Positions 36,766-48,540 of a stretch of 64,000 nt of DNA are shown here, one piece after another. How positions within the stretch are numbered: position 1 is the stretch's first letter; each line of letters begins with the position of its first letter. This stretch comes from Agroathelia rolfsii (Eukaryota; Basidiomycota; Agaricomycetes; Amylocorticiales; Amylocorticiaceae): positions 1,240,001-1,304,000 of the forward strand of contig JABRWF010000003.1 of NCBI GenBank assembly GCA_018343915.1. Reading direction: 5' to 3'. Both the position numbers and the translations under genes were made by a program. Below the pieces are notes generated by a model. The model was given only the letters and a program-made list of their open reading frames with translations, did not search any database and had not been told where the DNA came from.

Positions 36766-37474
36766 TACTAGTTACCACAAAAAGTAATGGCAGTGCGATT
36801 TGTGCGAATTTTCACCACTTCCCTATCGATTTTCTTCAAACAAAAATTTGTACAACACAATATCAATGTGTTTTAGACTTCTATCATGTTAGATTTTAAA
36901 AATATTTGACAGGAAATGTAAGAGGTGGGTACAAGCATGTAGTGAAAATAGGGTTCAGATCAAGCTTTATAATGGCGATATTTTTTTGAAATGCAATTAT
37001 TTTTCCCTTGAAGTAAAAGGAAAGGACATGTGAAGAAAAAAAAAATCTTAGCAATGCGTTGACGTTGCAAAAATTCTGCAAGTTGGCCAATTTGGCCGTC
37101 ATTTTGGCTTGTTTGGCAGGAGAGCCGCTATATTTCCGAAAAGGATGGCTAAATCAACTTGCAGAATTTTTGCAATGTCAACGCATTGCTAAGATTTTTT
37201 TTTTCTTCACATGTCCTTTCCTTTTACTTCAAGGGAAAAATAATTGCATTTCAAAAAAATATCGCCATTATAAAGCTTGATCTGAACCCTATTTTCACTA
37301 CATGCTTATACCCACCTCTTACATTTCCTGTCAAATATTTTTAAAATCTAACATGATAGAAGTCTAAAACACATTGATATTGTGTTGTACAAATTTTTGT
37401 TTGAAGAAAATCGATAGGGAAGTGGTGAAAATTCGCACAAATCGCACTGCCATTACTTTTTGCGGTAACTAGTA
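36766..37474. mobile_element. Foldback / MITE-like element with 320-bp inverted arms
   Basis: Left arm 36766-37085 and right arm 37155-37474 are reverse complements over their full 320 bp; I see three mismatches, all transitions. The loop is 69 bp and itself has short TTTGGC/GCCAAA-type motifs. Arm ends read tactagttacc and ggtaactagta. The outermost TA or CTAG could be a target-site duplication, but because the end is palindromic this is ambiguous. No transposase is encoded; the two arm ORFs (36896-37102 minus, 37159-37344 plus) are simply mirror copies. Likely a non-autonomous DNA transposon or foldback element. Confidence 0.85.
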
Positions 37475-37676
37475 CTATTAGTACAAAGTTGATGAGGATA
37501 GCAATAACCAAAGCTAAATAATTATTCTAAGAATGAGACATGGATAGTCCAAATTTTGTTGCAAGTTATAGACAAGATTGGACGAGGGATGTGTATGGAG
37601 TGTACATTGCATGAGAAAGGGCAGAGGAAATGAAAAGGATACTAATAAGAACTAAATGGCATGAGTCACACCGAGA

Positions 37677-39263
37677 TCATGGTGTGTTGAAATGGTTATC
37701 TGTATTTTCTGGACCGTGCTGTTCAAGTTCGCCCAGTTGTCGAAGGACGATGTCTGATAGTCTAACATCGACGGTGTTATAATCATCCTCGAACTCGTCT
37801 ATTACGCGAGCTTCCAGATTCTCCTTCAAGTTAAGCATGAGGCGCGACATCATGGCTGTTGATGCGCTGTGGAACATTAAGCAAATTTATATTTAATCAG
37901 AATACTTCGAGTAATTGGAAAAAGACATACCATGCGGCGAACCAAGAAAAAGTCCCTCTCAAGAGAGTGGGTGATGTCGACTTTTGAAATAGAAATGCAT
38001 GATTGAGTCGATTAGTACCATAAAGATAGGATAAACTCACATAAAAAGTAAGTATGTTAACAAAATAAATCATTCCTATCAGTCTGTTCACGAATATAAT
38101 GTTAGGTGTTGTAGAGACAATTTGAATCCACTAACATAAAGTAGGCTATGCCTGTTTCACGGAATATTCCAATCATAAGACTTTAAACGGGAACATATGC
38201 AACGAAACTCACCATCTCTCAATAACACATAGCTCACAAAGCGGCGCCCAGTGAGCCTACGCGTAACTTTCGTTGCTCTCCAAGTCTTGATAATAGTTAG
38301 ACCAATAATTGACACATCCCAGATAAGAATGCAGATCCAAGACGTGCTCACGCCTACCCGGTATGAGTATTAGCTACTCCAGAAAGTCCAGCAGGACGAG
38401 CAATAAGTACTTACGTCGTGCACTTGATTGTCGCGGTGAATTCCAATTGACAGTTGTAATCGTGATGGCCTAAACGGTTGATAAAACAAGTAACTTACGA
38501 GGAGGTCGACTCTCGTATGGCGCATCCTGGTTGATCAACTACAGACGCTTCGGTTCCTGTTAATATAGCCCACTATACTCCATAATGCTATGAAAAAAGT
38601 AAACAGATGTGATTGAATTCGGTACTTACGACCACAAAAGACAATAAGGTTAGCAAAAATAAAACCATGCCTCCCAAGACTTTTCTGTTGTGGTTGTAAA
38701 GAGCTGAAACCCTCCATAACTGCAAGCCGCAGATAAAAACTTCGGATAACGTCATAAAAAGGTTGCGGATTTGTAGAATGGCGTGGCAGCTATAATACGC
38801 GGTGTTATTATTACAAGACGCAAGAAGCTGAGCATACCCCAGTTACCTCTATCATGAAGGAGCACCCAATTAGTGACTGCTTCCGAAATTAAGACTGGTA
38901 GAGCGAGATGTCACCTCTATTGGTACACTTTGCAAACGAACAACCAGCCTGACGATGTTTATAGAAAATGCAAAATAGCGATTGACAAGGAATGCGATCG
39001 ACAGTGGACGCAGCGGCCACCTCCAAATGAGCCTAATCTCTCTCCCTAGTGTTAATAGATGGTCGTAGAAAAGCAGCACTGTAAGAGCAGCTGAGTTTCC
39101 GATGCCTTGTTGACTGAAACTCCTGAGTCTCGACACACCAACAGCACAAGCATAGACTATACTCGTCGTCGTGCTAGTGATGTGATATGCGACCATGAGA
39201 ACAAGATGACCATACACAAGGCAGTCGTACTTACACTTCCTGTGCGGAAGCAGGAGAGGTCAT
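37677..39263 (-). CDS. Seven-pass-type membrane protein with N-terminal DUF6533-like domain (copy 1)
   Basis: Multi-exon gene; first exon 39263-39235 (MTSPASAQE, phase 2). The DUF6533-type segment lies at about 38935-39090: VLLFYDHLLTLG, EIRLIWRWPLRPLS, FLVNRYFAFSINIV. Then come a hydrophobic segment followed by RVSALYNHNRKVLG (near 38660-38710), the loop motif VDQPGC (near 38530), a helix WICILIWDVSIIGLTII with a basic loop TWRATKVTRRLTGR (38200-38350), two short exons (IYFVNILTFYV near 38040-38085; GTFSWFAAW near 37930-37970) and the tail exon from about 37877. The tail MMSRLMLNLKENLEARV with YNTVDV is shared with five neighbours. Most diverged copy of the array. Function unknown; topology suggests an integral membrane protein of about seven helices. 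Confidence 0.78.
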
Positions 39264-40423
39264 GACATTGGGGTTAAAGTCGAAGCTACATGGCTGTCTC
39301 TAATAGCTTACATGCCAGTGTGTCTAACCGTAACTAGCGTGCATGCGCTTGTTCAGCGGTGATACACCGGGGAATACGTCTATTGGCTGATCGAGCGTGA
39401 TCTCCGTTTTGCGCGGACGGGCCTCGCCAAACAAGCGAATCAAGGAGCGTGATCAAGGGATGTTCAAACGTTCAAATTTTGTTCAAAACTTGCTTCCGTG
39501 AGCAAGGGGCTGTTAGGCTAATTCAGTTGAGTTAACCGTCCAAACTTTTTTCATTGTTGATGGGATATGAGTCTATAAACAATTAAAATTTGGAAACTTC
39601 ATAGAGTACTTTATGACTTTCCTCAACTAAGAGGCAGGTAACATAGGGAGTGTGTATTATTGTGGGGGGGGGGGGGGGTTATAGCCCGGTCCAACCAACT
39701 AGACCCCATGATATCACAGAAGCAAACATTTGGAAACCCCTTAAGCATTATAGCGTTGGGCCCTAGAGTTAAATCGACATCGGCGTTCGCGCATGACAAG
39801 AAACTGAGCGTTGTTTTATCGCCCAGGTTTGATGGATAGATTATTTTCGACATGAGCTATTGCTTCGGCATATTTGTTTGGTGTTCAGTATATCTAAGAA
39901 CGATCATTAGAATAACCGTCATTGCAGAGCATTGCTGCTCAAATCCGTTGTTCAATTCTTTGGGATGGTAAAATCAGAAATGTCCGACGGTGACATCGGT
40001 GAGGCAGTGAGTGCACAGCCTGCCAAAATGGGATTTGGTCAGTCTGTTAAGATGAGCGATTATGATATTAATATCCCAGCAAGCTTCTGAACCAAACCCT
40101 ATTCTAATACAAAGTAGATATCGTGAAGAGCAATTATACTAAGTGTAAAGATCTAGGCTACTTGACGCATATATGTAGTGTTGAAGGGGTTGATAAGATC
40201 GTGATTATGAGATGTAATTTCATATCACTGCCTTCGGAAACCTAATAGATAAATAAGGGTGATTTTTTGATAAGCAATGGCTCGTGGTGAACATTATAAT
40301 TTAGGTTCTTAGCAAATGTGAATATACGTGCTTCACTAGCCATTCAGCTCCTGGGACCTGAGGTTCTCCGGCGGAAAGGGGATACTCTTGACTCGTGCAA
40401 TACGTGATTATGTTACAGGCCTA
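39264..40423. other. Spacer between membrane protein copies 1 and 2
   Basis: No gene recognised. A 15-base G run sits at about 39664-39678. The 39623-39853 minus-strand frame is not supported by similarity or splice context. Confidence 0.5.
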
Positions 40424-42010
40424 TCAAATAGATCTTGATCGAGAAGTCTCAGTGTCAGGAGTAATCGTGTCCCCTATGTCGTGCAGTTCCAAGTCGTCTA
40501 ATTGCCGAAATATAATGTCTGACATTGTAACATCAACAGTGTTGTAGTCATAGTCACGGCCATCGACTACGCGAGCATCGAGGCACTCCTTAATGTTGAG
40601 TATGAGACGCGACATCATTGTTGACGATACACTGATAAACATGGTTGAGTTCAATGTCCTATCCTGGTACAGGAATAACAGCGGTACATATTTACCACGT
40701 TGACAACCAACAAAAGGTTCCTTTTAGTACTGTATGTGAGGTCGACTGTAGGGGCAGAATATCAGCAAGTCAATACTACGGCAGGATTGGATAGGACTAA
40801 CGTAGAAAGTAAGGATGTTAATCAAGTATATGATAGCCATTACTCTGGTAATGACATATCCCACGTCTTTTTAGCTTGAAAATCTTGAAATACTTGTTGA
40901 GGACCCACGAACAAGAAATAGATCGCACCTAACGGTGAGCTTAGAGGGATGACACTCAGAGAAACAGATGAGACAAACCATCTCGTAAGAGCAATGTACT
41001 TAGGAAAGGAACCCCCACTATTTTGCGTGCATTCCTTGTCACTCTCCAAGTCTTTGCAACAGTCAAGCACATTATCATGACATCCCATATGAAGATGCTT
41101 ATCCACGCAATTCCTAAGTCTGCCGGTTCACAATTGGGTCAATCGACAAATAGACATGAGTCATTTCTCAACACTTACGTCTTGTACTGCATCGTATTGC
41201 ATAATGCGATTATCAGATCGGCTATTTGAGTCACAGATCCTGTGAGTAACTCACACCGAAAAGGGCGCTTGAACAGGACACCCCGGCTGGTCACTCGTGG
41301 AGCCACGAGGTGCCAATACTATGCCCCGCTGAATTATACTGGGTGTTAGTCACTAGCGAAGATTAATTTGCAAGACTTACGACGGCCAATAACGTCAGTA
41401 TGGAGATACATACTATCATACTGCCCAAAACGCGTTTGTCATGGTTGTATAGCGCCGTAATGCGCCACAGTTGAAATCCACATACGAAGATCCCAGTCGC
41501 CGTTACAAGAAAATTACGAAGACGAAGAACGGAAGGGCATCTATGAGGGTATTGTATCATTGACGGCACTGTAACACGTTCGAAAGACAGTATACTTCTG
41601 GGAAAATAGACATTGTGACAAAGAAGACTTTAAAGAGAAGTGTGGCATTTGAAAGGTTACCTCTATTGGTATGGTCTGGAAGCGAGTGAGAGACCGAACA
41701 ACATTTGCGAAAATAGAGAAATAGCGGTTGACAAGAAAAATGATTGACAGTGGGCGCAGGGGCCATTTCCATATAAGCCTAATCTCCATTCCCAATGTCA
41801 AGAGGTGATCATAGAAGAGTATCGCTTTAGAAGAAATTGAGCTCCTGTAAGACTGTAACCTGCAAGGTAAGACTGGTTGGCGTACTCATAGCGCAGACAT
41901 AGACGGCAGTTGAACTTGGGTTGATACGTCAGTGTGTCAGAATGCGAGCCTGTCATTTCCGGACGAGGTATCTACACTCACGTCTGGTGAGTAGAAATAG
42001 TCGAGCTCAT
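40424..42010 (-). CDS. Multi-pass membrane protein with DUF6533-like domain (copy 2)
   Basis: Start at 42010 (MSSTISTHQ, exon 1 ends at a GTGAGTG donor in phase 2). Core domain at about 41690-41820: LFYDHLLTLGMEIRLIWKW, PLRPLSIIFLVNRYFSIF. A later exon near 41400-41540 encodes VLRLRNFLVTATGIFVCGFQ followed by LWRITALYNHDKRVLGS. The loop motif SDQPGC lies near 41280, the cytosolic-type basic loop near 41000-41080, and the tail exon at 40424-40640 begins VSSTMMSRLILNIKECL and contains YNTVDVTMSDI. The order of elements equals that of its neighbours, and I see no stop or frameshift in the recognised parts. Not every exon border was fixed. No receptor family other than the fungal DUF6533 group is recognised. 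Confidence 0.78.
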
Positions 42011-43810
42011 GGGATTGGAGGTTAAGTCAAGCCCGAAGAGCGGAGAAGCCTTCAGCCGCCAAGTTCTCTTAGCATGAGTGATAGAATGGTAGATTGGTGG
42101 GATGATTAGCACGTAGTATGGTTCTAGGTAATGAGCTCTTGGCAGCCAATGACTGCGGTCTCTACGGCCTAAACACGCTGGGTCGAATCATAAATGACAG
42201 ACTCGGAACTCAATATTTGAATATTTGAATGCTCACTCTATCGAAGTGGCCACTCTTGGTGCCTGATTCCTTGGACAAAGCAAAGGGATACCCGGTGATT
42301 CAAGTTGAAGTCTATGCTTTTCTTACTGCTGATTGAGAATCGATAGACGCTTGCACAAAAGTTTTGATATCCACACCCGGTTTCCTCTTTCAGAAACCAG
42401 GTGATGTCACTTTGGTGGGACCTGGGCTTAGCCTGTGTCGTTGACATTGCTCAGCGGCGCTGGAGGCGTAAGTGCTTGTCCACGTCTACTCATGCCTTGG
42501 TGTCAGTGCTATCTCCTGTATTATATTCTTGTAACTCAAGGTACACAGTTACGTCTGTATACACCTCTCAATATTGATACCATACATTGTTAATCTTTGG
42601 TGCATAAGGAGAAGCTCTCTATTTGGATATGATATAATGGCAGGGCAGCGGTAATAATAAATTGCGACTGAGAGATGCATGCTGAGATCATGTTCACTAA
42701 TAGGCCATTGTAAAGTAAAATCATAGAGAAAGCAGAGCGCTACAGTCTGAAGAGCAGTGTTCTCCTAGCTGCATTGGCACTGGCAAGAGATAGGTGACGT
42801 ATAGGTGACACAGCCAAGCTTGGGTCCCATCAAAATGACATTACCTGGTTCCTGAAAGAGGAAGCTGCTTCTAAAAGAGGAAACCGGGTGTGGATATCAA
42901 AACTTTTGTGCAAGCGTCTATCGATTCTCAATCAGCAGTAAGTGTGCCGTCTACCGGATGAAGAATCCTATGTAAGCCTGAGGACGGAGGCGGCCCGGAG
43001 TGATTGTTACCTATTCCGCATTGGCGTTCACTGCTCCAGGGTCGAACTAATTCAAATATCTCCCAATAGGTTACTGATCTAGATGATTACGTCGTTCTCG
43101 ACTCATTTATGTCGTTTGTCGCAAAAAACTGTCTTAGCACTGAAATTATAACGGCACATGACTAAGATTTTTTTTTTTTTTAATACGTTTGTATACCGCA
43201 TCATGTACTGAAGACAAACTACGGTGTAAATAGCTAAGGGGTAGATTCAGACAATAAGGGAAGTGTGGAGTGTGGAGACATAGGGGGGAAGTTAGGAGAA
43301 TTGAAGCTGCATATAAAATGACCAGCCTGATATGACAATAGTGATCAAGAGGGAAGGAAAGAAGTTAAGCCAAAAAAAAAAAAAAAAAAAAAAGGATAAA
43401 ACCAAGAAAACAAAACAAAACCAACAAAAAACAAAATAAAACACATGACTAAGAGCATGTGGATTACGTGCCACATTCGACCGCTGACATCTTCCGACAC
43501 AGCCCCTACTGGGGTTCTTCACTGGGATATGTGATAAAAAAAAGGCTATGGAGCATATATAAGTGTTTAACGTTTAACTATCAGTTCTATATATATACGA
43601 GTATTTTATTTTCAACTAGTATGAAGCTTTGAGAAAGGTACTGTTATCTGAATTTATGCCAAAGGAGCTGGATAGCACAATGCGACTAACACGTGATCTA
43701 CGGAGATGTATGAAACGTACAAGTGTAATTGGAATTCCCAGTAAATATTATTCCAAGGAAAAGGGCTGAAAAACGGAGGCACTCTCTATTTGTGAGTAAG
43801 AAGCAGAGTC
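42011..43810. other. Spacer between copies 2 and 3 with an inverted repeat pair
   Basis: About 1.8 kb. It carries the inverted pair 42322-42439 / 42805-42942, listed separately, a 12-base T run near 43170, and a 20-base A run at about 43374-43394 followed by A-rich sequence. No gene is supported here. Confidence 0.5.
42322..42942. repeat. Inverted repeat pair, arms 118 and 138 bp, 365 bp apart
   Basis: 42322-42439 and the reverse complement of 42805-42942 match. The first 65 or so bases, from cttactgctgattgag on, appear identical, and the rest has scattered changes. The right arm carries about 20 extra bases, a near-tandem duplication of the gaggaag-type segment. Read on the minus strand (left) or plus strand (right), each arm has an open stretch that reaches a GTAAG, so the pair may derive from a duplicated exon or from a transposon end. 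Confidence 0.7.
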
Positions 43811-45353
43811 TCAAGGAGGTTCCGATCGTGGGGCAGTGGGGCCATGGTCCATTGTATGCTCTAAACGGGGCCGCTCCAAGTCATTCAATTGATGAAGAAT
43901 GATATTTGACACCGTAACGTCGACAGTGTTGTAATCATATTCGAGATCATTGACTACGCGGGCTTCCATACGTTCTCGGAGGTTGAGCACGAGACGTGAC
44001 ATCATCGTCGACGATATGCTGATAGACGTGGTTGAATTTAATATCGTTTCGAAGCTGGAGTATCTGTAATGGGTACCCACCATGCTATCACCCAGGGAAA
44101 GGATCCTTTCAGATCATTATTTGATCCCAACTATCACATGAAACGTGAGTAAATATATACTATGGAAGGACAAGACCAGACTTGCGTAGAAAGTGAGGAT
44201 ATTAACAAGGTATATAAATGCTATTGCCCTATCGTGGCAAATACAGTGTTTAGTCCCAAATCTCATGGAACATGAATTTAAAGCCCACAGACAAAAAATA
44301 TATTACACCTAACAAAGAATTAACTCCGGGTCATTGCTTAGGAAGGGTATGACACACCGTCTCGTAGAAGCAACGTAGTCAAAAAAGGAAGACCAATTAT
44401 TTTATGTGTATCCTTTGTGACGCACCAGGTTTTTGCGACAGTTAAGCAGATTATCGAAATGTCCCATACAAGAATGAGGAAAGAAATGAATACCCAGTCT
44501 GTTTATTCGGGATAGAAATCAATCAATAGATTCAGACAAAGCAAATCATCCACGCCTACATCTTATATTACAGTGCATTCCATATTAATTATTTGATTTC
44601 GCGAATATAACAAAAACTTACGCATGGGTGGAATGTTGGGCAGGACAACCCGGTTGGTCACTCATAGAGTTGAGAGACGGCATTACTGCTGACCACTAGA
44701 TCCCCATGAGTACCAGCTCATATTAAACATTATGTGGTTTAACTTACAACGCCGACGAACGCAAGAGTGGAGAGGAATAAGGTCATGCCACCCAGGACTC
44801 GTTTGTCATAATTATACAACGCCGAAGCTCTCCATAGTTGAAGAGCACATACAATGAACGCAGTCACTACTGTAAAGAGAGCTCGAAGTTGATGAATGGA
44901 GGGACATCTAGTGTAATGTTACATCATTGACGGCACCAAGATGATTAGAAGTGGTAATGATATACTTCTAGAAAAATAGTTGTTGACATTCAAATCTTCG
45001 ATGTAAAGTAATATATTTGGAAATTACCTCTACTGGCACCATTTGGAAGCGGGTAAGAGATCGAGCAATGTTGGCAGCAGCAGAGAAATAGCGGTTTACA
45101 AGAAAAATGATCGACAATGGACGCAAGGGCCACTTCCATATGAGCCTGATTTCCATGCCCATCGTCAGGAAGTGATCATAGAATAGTATCACTTTCGGAA
45201 GGCTGAGTTGTTAGTTTTCAGGAGGTAAGACTGGCGTACCTATGATGCAGACATAGACGACAGTTGAGCTTGAATTGGCATGTTAGAATATCAACTTGGT
45301 TGTCCAAGTAGCTACACTTACGGCTCCTGTATGGAGGCAGTAGAGCTCAACAT
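43811..45353 (-). CDS. Multi-pass membrane protein with DUF6533-like domain (copy 3)
   Basis: Start at 45353 (MLSSTASIQE, GTAAGTG donor). Core domain at 45050-45192: VILFYDHFLTMG, EIRLIWKWPLRPLS, IIFLVNRYFSAAANI. A membrane segment with ALQLWRASALYNYDKRVLGG lies near 44770-44880, the loop motif SDQPGC near 44660, a helix plus basic loop (TVAKTWCVTKDTHKI) near 44395-44480, and IYLVNILTFYAS near 44195-44230. The tail exon, 43811-44030, starts ISISSTMMSRLVLN, contains YNTVDVTVSNI and ends in a short charged stretch. It belongs to the tighter subgroup with copies 2, 4, 5 and 6. Its upstream flank is shared with copies 4-6 and runs into the rei1 promoter. Confidence 0.78.
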
Positions 45354-46262
45354 AGGAGTTGAGGATGAATCTATACTATAGTCAAGCCTTATATATATAG
45401 CCGATGACGAGACCTCTTAACACGCGGCTGTACAACAGCGGGGTTTCGATGATTGGCAGGATGGCAGTGCGAATATGTGTACGGCTTGGAATGGGCTGCT
45501 AGGTCGCTGTTTCCAGGGTCGGACTAGCACGGTGGAGAAGAAACTATTTATATGACTCATCAATTATTCTTTCAGCCATAACTAATTTTTGTTTTCATGA
45601 CATTCTAGCCGCCCGGTTTGGTCGGGACAATAAAACTTAGACATGAAAAATAGAGCGAAAGAGAACAGCCCTAGACTTGAGTAATCTCCGATTAATTGAT
45701 TCGTAAAAACTTCTTGGACGGATAGTTGTGGAGAACTAGGGTTGTAAGGTTATCGTAGATAGCCGCAGCTCACGAGTATTTGCAAGTGCTTAGGCCTTAT
45801 GTTGTGAGACTAGCACCCGGGCCACAGTCGAGCTCTGGGGTAAAACCGTATGATGACACTGAAAAACTTGAAGTGGCGGACGGAGACCAAGGAAGGCGTT
45901 GAGTGCTGAGCGTTCATACACAACTGTATATGGTAATCATGATCACTCTCTTCGCTAACTGACGACGCGTTCAAGTCGGCGCCATATGGTCAGGTAAATG
46001 GTGAATACTGTATGACTGTGAATGACGACTCGGAAGACGGAGAGCTGGACGGAGCCGTCACGGTTACGCTGTGCTGACTGAGTGAGTCAGCTGAGTCAGC
46101 TAATCGGAAGCATCTTTAGCCGTATTCGAGGAGATTTTATAAAGCCCCACTTCGACTCGTGGTAAGCACAATCTACTGATACTCTTGGACGAGATTTCCA
46201 AGCTGCTACTGTCTTCTCTCACAGAAATTATCGGATTCAATAGACAAGCAAGTAACTTGAAT
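45354..46262. promoter_or_regulatory. Divergent region between membrane protein copy 3 and rei1
   Basis: The copy 3 side (45354 to about 45650) resembles the upstream flanks of copies 4-6. The stretch at about 45950-46140 resembles 50750-50900, with a shared atcggaagcatctt core. Two TGAGTCA motifs, at 46083-46089 and 46092-46098, lie about 165-180 bp before the rei1 start; TGAGTCA is the Gcn4/AP-1-type site. No gene is seen inside. Confidence 0.5.
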
Positions 46263-47869
46263 ATGGCTACTGCCACAGCAACTACGACGGAAAGCCTTGA
46301 CCTTGGATCGCTCTTTACATGTCTATCTTGCTCGATTGCATTCCACACCGCCGAGGAGCAGCGTCAGTCTTGCCCCAAATTTCCAGTTTACATCAAAACT
46401 AAATGAGCTGCTCTAGGTGCGCATTATCGCTCTGATCACCATAGATATAACATGAGGCGTCGTGTGGCTGGCTTGCCTCCCGTTAATGTTGCTATCTTCA
46501 ATCAAAAGGTGATAGAGCGAAGAGCGGAGACAGCCATTATGGCATCTCCTAAAGGTTCAACATGCGAAGTGTGCAAGTAAGTCTAGTCATCAGGCTAATC
46601 CGAACTTTCTAATTGACCTGTACGCAGTAAATCTTACACGACGGAAAATGCCTATCGTTCTCATCTAAACTCTAAACGTCATAAAGAGAATGAATTGAAG
46701 GCTGCCAGCCGTCTGTCCAAGTCGTCCGCCATAGTGGTGGAAGATACAGTACCCTCACATGGCAGTGAAGAACCAGCACAGTCAGAACCGAAGGAAGAAG
46801 ATGATGCTGATGTGTTAGCCCAGAAGACAGCTTCGCTGACTGTCGACGATGATGCCTCAGAGGACGAGATCAACCAGACCATTGACCAAAAGATTGCTGC
46901 GGCAAGATCAAGACTCTCTCCCGTCAACTGTCTATTCTGTCCCAACAAGTCATCTTCCCTAGATGAAAATCTGACGCATATGTCCGCTGCTCATTCATTC
47001 TTCATCCCTGATGCGGAATACCTCATCGATCTCACCGGTTTGATTCAATACCTAGGCGAGAAAATCGCTGTCGGAAATGTTTGTATTTATTGTAACGGCA
47101 AGGGAAGAGAGTTCCGCTCTCTCGACGCCGTACGGAAGCACATGGTCGACCGCAGTCATTGCAAGATCGCCTACGACACCCAGAACGAAAAGCTGGAGAT
47201 CTCGGACTACTACGACTTTACGAGCTCCTACCCAGTTGAGCTCCAGAAGAAAAAGAAGCGATCTTTGCGAAAGAAGAAGACTGGAGCAATGGAGGTCGAT
47301 AAGGAAGAGGATGGAGAGTGGGAGGAGATGGATGAAGATGACGATGCCGAGATTGACGAGGTCGTGGACGAGAGCGCCTCCTCTGAAGAATCAGAAACAG
47401 AATCCGACTCTGAAGAGTCCCTACCTGACAACCAGATAACATATGGCGATTCGCATCTGGAGCTCGTCCTCCCCTCTGGCGCTCGTATTGGTCACCGAAC
47501 AATGAAGCGCTATTACGCACAATCGTACACTCGCTTCGGAGGCAAGGACGATGAAGACCCAGAGTCTGGCAGGTCTATCGTGCGTCGACTGCTAGCAGAT
47601 AAGAACAGCGCACTGGTGCCGCGTAAGGGTGGATTTGGCGCATATGGTATGGGCACGGAAGTCATCAAAGCTCGGAATCGCGGTGAGGCACGTGAAGCTG
47701 GGAGACATATGCGCGAGTTCAGAGATCAGAGGAAACGTGAAGATTTTAAGACTCAGATTGGATTTATCCATAATAACCAGAAACACTTCCGGTATGTCTA
47801 CTCCTTGAATATCGCAAACCAGTCAGCTAATGCATGTCTCTTTCATTTAGTGCACCTTTTTTGCAGTGA
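46263..47869 (+). CDS. rei1: Pre-60S ribosome maturation factor Rei1 (ZNF622 family)
   Basis: Cytoplasmic zinc-finger protein that acts late in 60S subunit maturation, in release and recycling of shuttling factors and checking of the peptide exit tunnel. Exons 46263-46362, 46417-46576, 46628-47791 and 47851-47869 give 480 residues. The first C2H2 finger is CLSC with the His pair in RAHYRSDHHRYN; a second is CEVCNKSY with RSHLNSKRHKE. CLFCPNKSSSLDENLTHM and CIYCNGKGREF followed by HMVDRSHCKI are the third and fourth. An acidic Glu/Asp/Ser-rich region lies near residues 300-345, and a basic C-terminal part ends NNQKHFRAPFLQ, close to the family's usual end. The last exon is only 19 nt. Located as an island inside the membrane protein array. 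Confidence 0.95.
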
Positions 47870-47972
47870 TTTGCTTGCCCTATTATACATTTTGTATGAA
47901 TATTTCTTGTATATTTAGTCATGCATCTTAGTATGCGCTACCACGGATAGAAGTACATACACACATACATTG

Positions 47973-48178
47973 TTATACGGGATAAATAGCAGGTTCTACC
48001 GGCTTGGGTTTCTTGCTTTGGACTAGCCTAGCCTGTTCGAGCGTAATCTGCTGCTTCTTAAGCGCAAGATTCGGCAAATGTTTGGGGAATGGGTTTGAGA
48101 TCTTCGGGTTCGCCCTGCGAGCGAAAGGTGCTTAGGTGGTAACAATCTTGTAATCTTGAATACTTACATGGACTGCAT
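47973..48178 (-). CDS. Small protein of 50 residues, function unknown
   Basis: Two exons, 48178-48168 and 48114-47973, joined by a 53-nt intron with a perfect GTAAGT donor and a CGCAG acceptor. The product begins MQSMANPKIS, has KHLPNLALKKQQITLEQARL and ends PAIYPV. It is basic and probably contains one helix. It lies tail-to-tail with rei1, with 103 bp between the stop codons. The clean splice sites and a protein-like composition argue for a real gene, but I do not recognise the family. An additional upstream exon is possible. Confidence 0.6.
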
Positions 48179-48540
48179 GGAAAATTAACGCACTTCGGCT
48201 AACTGAGCTTTTTTATTATACTGCAATATAATAACCAAGCTACAAAAATAAAATCTACAATAGTTTGAATCATCAATAGTGTAAAGTATATATCCTAAGA
48301 AATAGAAGAGTAAAATTTGAAGGGATCACACTTGTACAGATATTACGGAAGGATTTAGTAGGACAGTGATAATATTGAAGATAACGAAGCAAATACGTAG
48401 CCAGGCCTAGTCAGGGATTATGGACTGCGACAATATGATGACTCGGATTTCTGCCAATACGGATATTCATTGGCCATCTGGCGCATCTGGGGACCGTGTC
48501 TTGATTTTCCCAACGGAAGGGCCAAGAAGATAAAGGGCGG
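48179..48540. other. AT-rich gap between the small gene and membrane protein copy 4
   Basis: I see no gene here. It probably holds the promoter of the 50-residue gene and the 3' end of copy 4. Confidence 0.5.

Noticed and set aside
36896..37344. Two matching small proteins on opposite strands
   Set aside because: Explained by the inverted arms of the foldback element; no start context or conservation beyond that.
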